NCBI GenBank assembly: GCA_019916065.1
Contig: CM034234.1
Span: 320,963 to 384,962 of the forward strand
Length of the DNA stretch: 64,000 nucleotides
Origin: Vitellaria paradoxa
Lineage: Eukaryota; Streptophyta; Magnoliopsida; Ericales; Sapotaceae
Reading direction: 5' to 3'
This document shows positions 56,401-64,000 of this stretch, one piece after another (the stretch's first letter is position 1; each line of letters starts with the position of its first letter). The notes beneath the pieces are model-generated. The model made no database searches. It had not been told where the DNA came from and worked only from the letters and a program-made list of their open reading frames with translations. The position numbers and the translations under genes are program-made.

Positions 56401-59400
56401 TAATAACTTCAGGAGGAAACACTACTCCACCATCATCTCCACGGGTAGGGGACCGTTCCACTCCTGCCAAAACTAAAGGGAGTGCGTTGGTTATCCGGAC
56501 TCCAGGTCTGGAGCACACCAGGAGAAGGAAAATGGAGGACCCGGAGGCATTGAAAAGGAGAAAGGAATTGATGGCTAAGGCCAGTGAGAAGCAAGCAGAA
56601 TTAGAGGAGATTCTATTGGAATTAAGTAAGGAGAAGGGAAAGACTACTGCAAGCCATGCAGCCGATTCTGATCAACCTGATTCAGAATCTGACGAAAGTT
56701 ATGATGCTCTTTACGAGGACCCCACTGATGAAGATGACGGGGACACCCATGAACAAGAGGAGGTGCGTTCTTGCTCACGACGTGATGTCACTCCTTCTAG
56801 AAAGGGGTCGCACCATGCTAAAACCATTGCAAAACGTGACGCGAGATCTGACACTGACCTGCTCACCAAAGTGCATCACAAAAAGAGTTCCTCGAAAAAG
56901 ACTTCGGAGGCACACTCAGAAGAAGCAGAAAGCTCAGAGCAAGAAGAGGTAACTTTGAAACGAAAGAAAGCGGGAAAAGTAAAAGTAGAGGATTGGGGGC
57001 ATGAAGCGGAATGGGGTGCTCAGGGCCAGAGCACACGCATGATGGCAAGGAAAGCCTTGGGGCGGATCTCTGCTTCTCCATTCATTGACGAAATAACTGA
57101 CGCAGAGCCTCCAGAGAAATTCCAAACTCCAAGGCTTAACCTCTATGATGGAAGAACTGACCCCCTGGCCCATTACCGCCATTACATGCAAGCCATGACA
57201 TTATGGAGCAGCAATGATCATCTCATGTGCAGAGTATTCCCTTCCAGCTTGGGGGATATGGCACTCCAATGGTTTCATAAACTACCTCTTGGCAGTATCC
57301 GGAGCTGGCAGCAACTTGCAGAGGAATTCGTCACTCGGCTTTTGGCTAACACAAAACAGCCCAAAACCGCTGACATTCTCCTTACGATAAAAAGAAAACC
57401 CGGAGAATCATTTAGAGATTATTCCCGCCGCTACCTGGAGCTCTACAACGAGGTGGGAGAATGCTTGGAGCAATTGGCCATAATTTCATTCAAGTTGGGG
57501 TTGCGGAAAAAGGATAGGCTGTGGCTCTCCTTGACCAAAAAGCCCGCGGCCAACATGTCAGACCTTATGTGCCGGATTGAAAAATACGCCAAGGTGGAGG
57601 ACGAGACATAGCCGGCCGAACAAAAAGAAAGAAGATCACAAGGCCAAAGAGGAGATAAAAGCCGGGGAGGAGGCTGCCGATTCATTGATGAAGAGAAGTC
57701 CGTCTTCGAAGCGGTTAATACGGCGTTCAAGATGCCGATCTTCAAAATCCTCTCTCAAATAAGAAATAAGCCGTATTTCAGATGGCTCGGAAAGCTGCCA
57801 GACTTCCCCGGGAAGGAGAATTCCAAGGATTATTGCGCGTATCATCAGGACAGGGGGCATCGCACCAGAGTCTGCCGATCGTTGCGGCACTATCTGGAGG
57901 AATTGGTGCGCAAAGGCCACCTTAAAGAGTTCATAGATGAGGGCAGAACTAGAGAAGCAGCCCCACAGGACAGAGAGCCAATGAGGCAACGAGAAGAGAT
58001 TGCCAGGGAGGAGGCTGTCGAGGAGGTGCAACCCCCACCCAGAGCCAGGGCACGTAGAGATGTCCCAAGACCTGCAGTCATCCACGTGATCCATATGGAG
58101 CAGCGGCCCCAGAGTGTCATCAACCATGCCCCTAATCCACAAAGTCAAGAAATCTTGGGCGTTGCAGGTCAGCCGAGCAAACGCCCGAGAAAAGCCCCCA
58201 CGGAAGGAATCACCTTTCGTGAGGACGAGTATTCTGGTGTTCAGCTGCCGCACAATGACGCTTTGGTAATCACTCTGGGCATGTTCGACTCCGAAATGAG
58301 GAGAATTCTGGTGGACGCAGGAAGCTCAATAGAAGTCATGTTCCTGAGCTTATTTAAGAAGCTTGGATTGACTGAAGAGGATCTGGAACTGGCAGAATGT
58401 CCCCTTATAGGATTCAACTCTACCCCTGTGTGGCCTCTGGGCAGAGTTGTTATTCCTGTTCGTGTGGGTCCAGTGGAGTAAGAGGCTGAGTTCACTGTTG
58501 TAGATTCTCCTTCTTCCTACAACGCTATAGTAGGAAGGTCATGAATTCATGCTTTGAAGGCGGTCCCCTCAACCTACCATCAAGTGCTGAAGTTTCCCTA
58601 TGGTGGGGAAGTGATCTTTATTTTGGGGGATCAAAATATTTCTCAAAAGTGCTTCACTGCAGCCCTAAAATCCAAGACCATTCCCGAGCAAGTCCAATTG
58701 ACAGAGCTGCCCGAGGACGCCCCGAAGATCGATGATTTCGGTGGTGATCCACAGAAGAAAGCCATTGAAGGCCTGGAGAAGTATCAGATTGGCCCTGCTG
58801 AGGATGACAGGTTCTTCTTGATCGGCACAAATTTGAGTGCCGAGGAGAAACTCGAGTTGACAGAGATGCTCTTGAAGAATATCGGGATATTCGCCTGGAC
58901 TCCGCATGAAATGCCAGGTATTTCCCCCGAAATTATGACTCATAAGCTGAATGTGAATCCGGGGGTAAAACCTGTGGTACAGAAGGCAAGGAGGTCAGCT
59001 CTCCAGCATGCGGAGGCTGTCATAGAGGAGGTCGGCCGATTGTTAGAAGCTGAGGCCATCCGGGAAGTTTCATACCCGGAGTGGTTGGCCAATACAGTCG
59101 TGGTCAAAAAGAAGAATGGGAAATGGAGAGTCTGCGTAGATTACACAGACTTGAACAAAGCTTACCTGAAGGATCCATTTTCCCTACCAAAGATCGACCA
59201 ACTCGTTGACTTAACCGCTGGATGTTCCAGGATGTCGTTCCTAGACGCTTATAGGGGATATCACCAGATCCCCATGTTCGGCCCTGATGAGGAGAAGACT
59301 TCATTCATAACCCCCCGAGGTATATACTGTTACAGGGTTATGCCATTTGGATTGAAGAACGCTGGAGCCACCTATCAACAGTTAGTCACAAAAATATTCA

Positions 59401-60858
59401 AAGAAGACCTCGGACAGATGATGGAGGTCTAAATTAATGATATGGTGGTAAAGAGTAAGGAGCCAAACACTCATCTTCAACATCTCCAGCATGTTTTTTC
59501 CACCCTTGATCGGTATGGGTTAAAACTAAATGCTGCCAAGTGTGCCTTCGGAGTTGGCTCGGGCAAATTTTTGGGCCACTTGGTGAGCAGAAGGGGAATC
59601 GAAGCCGATCCTGATCAAATACAAGCCATCCAATTTGTTTCTCCTCCGCGCACTAAGAAGGAAGTCCAGAAGCTCACAGGAATAGTGGCGGCACTCAATC
59701 GGTTCATCAGTAGATCATCTGACAAATGCCGACCATTCTTCAGATTGCTAAAAGGTGCCAACAAGATGCAATGGGATGCTGAAGCAGACGCAGCACTGGA
59801 AAAGCTTAAAAAATACCTGATATCTGTCCCGATATTGTCAACACCGCAGCCGGGGGATATTTTGCAACTATATCTGGTGGTTTCAGAACATGCAGTCAGT
59901 GCCGTCCTGCTGAGGGAGGAACAAGGGAAGCTGCATCCTATTTACTATGTCAGCAAAACAATGCAAGGGGCAGAGACCAGATACCTTCCCCTAGAAAAAT
60001 TGACCTTGGCATTGGTGATGGCGTCCAGGAAGTTAGCCCATTACTTTCATACGCACACCATTCAGGTGGTCACTGATCAGCCAATTGGCCATGTTTTAAA
60101 AAGAGCAGATGTATCTGGTCAGGTGGTAAAATGGGCAGTTTTCCTCGGTGCATTCGACATAAAATTTATTCCAAGAACCGCAATAAAGGCTCAAGTTTTG
60201 GCCGATTTTGTAGCAAAATTCACCACACCAGCCCCTGGCCCAGCAAAAGAAGTATGGCAAGTGGAAATAAGGTCTGCCCCAGCCGAACACGTTGATGCCG
60301 AACAACCTTGGCAAATTGAGGTTGATGGATCTTCGTCTAAGAAGGGCGGCGGTGTAGGCATTGTTCTGACTACACCGGAAGGAGTCACTATAGAATACGT
60401 AATAAAGCTCGAATTCGAGGTCACTAATAATGAAGCAGAGTATGAAGCTCTCTTAGCCGGGCTCAACATTGCTCGGCGATTAATGGCAAACGATGTTGTA
60501 ATAAAGACTGATTCTCAGTTGGTTGCCAACCAGCTGAAGGGTGAGTATATGGCTAGAAGTGAGAAGATGGCAGAGCATTTACAAATGGCAAAGAAGAAAA
60601 CTGAAGGCTTTAATAAAGCTAGCGTGGAGCTTATTGGGAGAGATCATAATGCTCATGCGGACGCACTTGTAACACTGGCTGCCTCTTCTCGAATAAGGCT
60701 AACTGATCAGGTTTTCTTGGAAATTCTAAAGAGGCCGAGCATAACGAAATATCAGGAGGTAATGTGTGCTGACTTAGCCCCATCTTGGATGGATCCAATC
60801 ATTATTTACCTGAAGGATGGGACTCTCCCCAAGGATAAAACAGAAGCGAAGAAGCTGC
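56401..60858 (+). pseudogene. gag-pol polyprotein of Tat copy 2, in one frame but with stops
   Basis: The start codon used in copy 1 is ATA here. The frame then stays in register through gag, protease and reverse transcriptase, with point-mutation stops only: TAG at 57609, TAA at 58479, TGA near 58542 and TAA at 59430. The 59430 stop replaces the tyrosine of the YIDD box, and the first aspartate is now asparagine, so the polymerase site is destroyed. The RT region that is deleted in copy 1 is present (DAYRGYHQIPMFGPD). From 59442 the connection, RNase H and second RNase H (EVDGSSSKKGGGVG) are open until the Athila-like insertion. Confidence 0.88.
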
Positions 60859-61126
60859 TGATTACACTCGAAAAGTGTAATTACAAACGACACTTTTGCA
60901 CACTCATTTACATGTTTTACTACGTTTTCCTCATGATTTATCACTATTTTATCACTTACGTAAACCATTTTGTCAATCGCAGGAAAAATGGTGAATTCAA
61001 CGAAGAAGACAGTGATTTTGACAACTCCAAGGAGGAAGGAAACAAAGGAGAACAAAGCGTGTCAACAATGGTTCAAGCTTCCCCAAGAGTTGGCTTAAAT
61101 GGAGGAGCAAACATTGAAGAAACCTA

Positions 61127-61320
61127 TACACTGTGGTCCAGGACCCCCTTGCTTGATGGTCCCGACCACAGAAAGCTGGAGCTGTTGAAGAGGATTTCAT
61201 ATACACTGTGGTCCGGACCCCCTTGCTTGATGGTCCCGACCACAGAAGCTCGCCTTCCAGCAGATTGAATAAACCATACACTGTGGTCCGGACCCCCTGA
61301 GGGACGGTCCGGACCCCCTT
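61127..61320 (+). repeat. Three 75-bp repeats with a perfect-looking hairpin in the LTR
   Basis: ATACACTGTGGTCC starts units near 61127, 61202 and 61277. Units 1 and 2 hold CTGTGGTCCGGACC-like and GGTCCCGACCACAG arms around a 12-base loop (13 of 14 pairs in unit 2). Unit 3 keeps the left arm but has a different right side with GGACGGTCCGGACC. Confidence 0.85.
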
Positions 61321-61369
61321 ATACGGAATTGTTGCTCCGCGTTTTGAATGATTAGGGTTTTGTGTTTGC

Positions 61370-61379
61370 TTATATATAT
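61370..61379 (+). promoter_or_regulatory. TATA box of the Athila-like LTR
   Basis: CTTATATATATGACACTG, about 50 bases downstream of the hairpin repeats. It marks the likely U3/R boundary. Confidence 0.6.
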
Positions 61380-62768
61380 GACACTGTGTAGCCGAATGAA
61401 GGGGGGCTGCTGCATGTTGTTTTTCTTCCTCTCCTCCTACTTCTCTTAGGTTTAAGTTTAGTTTTAGTTATTTATTTATTTGAAGATTTTGAAGATTTTT
61501 TATTCGTGAATGTTACTACTCTACGTACTCCAAGTTTTTAAGACGATTGTCATTGCGATTGCTACTCAAGTTCTTATTTCAAAGTTCGTTTTCAAGTAAG
61601 TTAATATTTCATTCTTGCTCTTCATTAGTTTTTGAATGTTCGTGGATGATTTTTATGATTAATGCCATTAGTTTGTTTAATCTTTGGATGCTTTAAAATA
61701 TTAGGGTTTCGTTTAGAGTTTGATACGAATGCTGCACGTTTTGATCTTAAGGTTTAACTTTAATTAATCTAGTATTTCGTTTTGGTTCATTATTATTAAT
61801 TGAATGTTCGTAGGTAGGTTTTACATTCATTAGGACTGTTTTAATTACGTTTTTGAAGCTTTAACAGTTATGTCTTCATCTAAGCCTGTTAAGTTGTTTC
61901 AAAGCATGCTAGGGTAAAAACCTTTGTTCTTGATTCACTGAATCAATGAAGGGTAATTTGTTATGAACTGAGGGATGTACGTAGATCCTTCACATGGGTT
62001 TCAAAAGCCTATGTGAAGTGATCTACTATTTTCAAACTTGATTTGTTGTTTGGAAAACCTTTGAAAACAAGAGTGTTTGTTCATATTCTCTGTAATCACT
62101 GATAAACACTCTTGATTATAATTTTCTTGATAATTTTTAAACAATTTAATCTAGATTTGAACTCGAGTATTTTTATCATAAAATCTTTCCAGTTTTATCT
62201 TCCATAATGAAACGTGAATTTAAAACTGTGTATCGAGGAATTTTGGAATGTATTGAAAATCTTTCCCAATCCATAGATCCTTTGACGTGAACTATGGATT
62301 GTATTTAAAATCATCCCTTGGTGAAATAACAGATTACTTGGAATTGTGAAGGTTGAATCAAGAACCCTTTTCTATTAGAATTTCAATTTGATAAAATCAC
62401 TGCTTTAAATTTCTTATAAATCTTGTTTGCAATTAGATTAGATTATTCTTTAAATTTAAGTTTAGTAATTTTAATTTGCTGAGTTGTTTAAATTAGTTCG
62501 AATTTTATTTAAGTTGAAACATTCCTTTAATTAGTAATTACTTTGCTTTTAGTTTAATTTCTCAAATTTCAACTCTATCAAATCTAATTTAAGTTAATTG
62601 CAACTTTAATTCTAATTCAATCCTACAATTCATATTTGAACTTAGAAACTGAAACACATAGGCTTCCCTGTGGATTCGACCTCGGACTCACCGAGATTAA
62701 AACTACACCGCACACCCTTGCACTTGGGGGTTAATTAGCACTGCACTATTTACGAGCGGTCAAGTTTT

Positions 62769-62787
62769 TGGCGCCGTTGCCGGGGAA
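62769..62787 (+). promoter_or_regulatory. Primer-binding site of the Athila-like element
   Basis: TGGCGCCGTTGCCGGGGA a few bases after the LTR end, a site shared by many plant Athila elements. Confidence 0.75.
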
Positions 62788-62912
62788 CGCCAATTTTAGT
62801 TTTTAGGTTCTTAGAATCTTTAGGATAAAAAAAAAAAAAAAAATTTAAAACTTAAAAATTTGAAAGTTGATCTCTCTTAGTTAAATTTTTCTTAGAAAGA
62901 TTCGCTTGGCTT

Positions 62913-64000
62913 ATGCACGGTTGGATTAGAGGGGAAGACGGTAGATTGTTACGCCCTGAATCATTAGCTGTTCCTTTAGAATTAGAGTCCTCTTTAGGAG
63001 AAACTCAAACTCCTAGAATTCCTACTCCACCATTAGAAATGGCTGCTGAAGATCAAGCTGTCGCAGCAAGACAATCCTTGAGAGATATCTTGCAGCAGAA
63101 TAGGCATACTCCTGAATCCTGCATAGTTTGGCCTGTAAACCAAACTTTTCACTTTAAACCAGGGATGATCCAATTGTTACCTACTTTCCATGGGATGGAT
63201 TCTGAGAATCCATATGACCACTTAACTCGCTTTAGGAACATTTGTGTCACTATAAAGGATCAAGGATGCCAAATAGAGCTGGTATTTCTTAAGTTATTCC
63301 CATTTTCATTGCAAGATAAGGCTGCTAGATGGTTTGAATTCCTACCATCTAATTCCATTCGCACCTGGGATGAAATGCAAGCCAAATTCTTAAAGAAATT
63401 TTTCCCACCTAATAGAACTGATGCAATTCAGCATCAGATTCTGAACTTCGCTTCACAACATGGTGAGACATTCTACCAAAGTTGGGAGAGGTTTAAAACT
63501 CTCTTACATTCCTGTCCTCACCATGGATTTGAAGTCTGGCGTCTAGCGAGCATCTTCTACGGAGCCCTGACACCACAATTGAAACAATTTGTGGAAACAA
63601 TGTGCAATGGGCAGTTTTACGATAAAACCCCTGAAGAAGCTTATGAATATTTTGAATTCTTAGCTGAAAATGCACAAACTTGGGATACCACGGGACCTCA
63701 GAATACTCAGAATATTAATGGTACTCCTATTCGAGGTTTGCATCACTTAAGTGAAACCGATGATCTTAAGGCAAAACTAGCAACTCTGACCCGAGAAATA
63801 GAGACCCTTAAGATTAAAAAGGACACACCTATAGTTAAAGAACCCATAGCAAATGTCTATTGCGTAGCTTGTGATAGCCAATCTCATAGAACGGATGATT
63901 GTCCTAGTATGCCCCTGTGTAGAGAAGTCGTGCAAAATCAGCTATCTAGTGAACTTCCTATCCATGCAATAAACCAATACCGACCTCCATATCGTGGACA
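62913..64000 (+). CDS. gag of the Athila-like element, open at window end
   Basis: ATG at 62913 with 362 codons open to the edge and no stop. The retrotransposon gag core reads QLLPTFHGMDSENPYDHLTRF, then LFPFSLQDKAARWFEFLPS, TWDEMQAKFLKKFFPP and YQSWERFKTLLHSCPHHGF. A zinc knuckle follows, CVACDSQSHRTDDC (C-x2-C-x4-H-x4-C), near codon 315. Gag packages element RNA in virus-like particles. The uninterrupted frame suggests a younger insertion than the Tat copies around it. Confidence 0.87.
   Translation, partial: MHGWIRGEDGRLLRPESLAVPLELESSLGETQTPRIPTPPLEMAAEDQAVAARQSLRDILQQNRHTPESCIVWPVNQTFHFKPGMIQLLPTFHGMDSENPYDHLTRFRNICVTIKDQGCQIELVFLKLFPFSLQDKAARWFEFLPSNSIRTWDEMQAKFLKKFFPPNRTDAIQHQILNFASQHGETFYQSWERFKTLLHSCPHHGFEVWRLASIFYGALTPQLKQFVETMCNGQFYDKTPEEAYEYFEFLAENAQTWDTTGPQNTQNINGTPIRGLHHLSETDDLKAKLATLTREIETLKIKKDTPIVKEPIANVYCVACDSQSHRTDDCPSMPLCREVVQNQLSSELPIHAINQYRPPYRG

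Larger units (their letters stand above)
55401..60858 (+). mobile_element. Tat-type Ty3/gypsy copy 2, interrupted by an Athila-like element
   Basis: Same family as the element at 37178-49382: matching LTR, PBS and polyprotein, collinear until AGAAGCTGC at 60858. There the next element begins inside the segment between RNase H and integrase. The integrase, antisense ORF and 3' LTR are expected beyond the right end of the window. Confidence 0.92.
60859..62762 (+). repeat. 5' LTR of the Athila-like element, about 1.9 kb
   Basis: TGATTACACTCGAAAAGTG at the start and ACGAGCGGTCA at the end. It contains three hairpin-forming 75-bp units, a TATA box and a long AT-rich U5-like part. An open frame from Tat copy 2 reads through the first 400 bases by chance. 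Confidence 0.8.
60859..64000 (+). mobile_element. Athila-like Ty3/gypsy element, 5' part, inserted in Tat copy 2
   Basis: The LTR starts TGATTACACTCG exactly where Tat homology ends. It is followed by a PBS with TGGCGCCGTTGCCGGGGA and by a gag ORF still open at the window end. Long LTR, PBS type and gag sequence point to the Athila group. The 3' LTR is outside. Confidence 0.82.

Noticed and set aside
60859..61268. C-terminal extension of the Tat RNase H ORF as a novel domain
   Set aside because: It is translated LTR sequence of the inserted Athila-like element.
1..64000. CRISPR array, bacterial operons or riboswitches
   Set aside because: No spaced short direct repeats of CRISPR type. Spliced genes and plant transposons show this is eukaryotic nuclear DNA.

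Overview
The window looks like nuclear DNA of a eudicot plant, probably one with a repeat-rich genome. The protein-coding exons are GT..AG spliced and match plant families: a Mediator MED33/REF4-type subunit, an LEA_2 membrane protein and a CML42/43-like calcium sensor. The rest is AT-rich and full of plant retrotransposons, Mutator-like elements (MULEs) and an endogenous pararetrovirus. I cannot name the species from sequence alone.

Layout. (1) 1-16912, minus strand: the 5' three quarters of one gene, MED33. Eleven exons can be chained with every junction phase agreeing. The C-terminal exons lie to the left of the window. Two introns of about 4.9 kb hold most of the gene length and carry LINE remnants and a Pack-MULE with a TMK-like receptor-kinase fragment. 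A miniature LTR retrotransposon sits in the intron before exon 10. (2) 17156-32036: a MULE nest. One element (17284-19596) has a perfect 9-bp target-site duplication (TSD) and contains a Cassandra-type LTR with a 5S-rRNA-like core. It lies in or beside an outer element (about 17156-22640). A further 8.7-kb pair of termini (23328-32036) encloses a decayed caulimovirus-like pararetrovirus on the minus strand and a partial DUF819 gene. (3) 32281-32940: an intact single-exon LEA_2 gene. (4) 37178-49382: a structurally complete 12.2-kb Ty3/gypsy element of the Tat type, with 0.9-kb LTRs, an ATTAT TSD, a broken gag-pol, a tandem-repeat block and an antisense spliced ORF. (5) 54218-54835: an intact single-exon calmodulin-like gene. 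(6) 55401-60858: a second copy of the same Tat family, cut by an Athila-like element (60859 to beyond the window end) whose gag ORF is still open.

Only three host genes look functional: MED33 (nuclear transcription, phenylpropanoid control in known relatives), LEA_2 (membrane-anchored) and CML (calcium sensing). Nothing in the arrangement suggests they act together. The main interest is the mobile-element archaeology around and inside MED33. All calls rest on reading motifs and splice junctions by eye; no database search was run.
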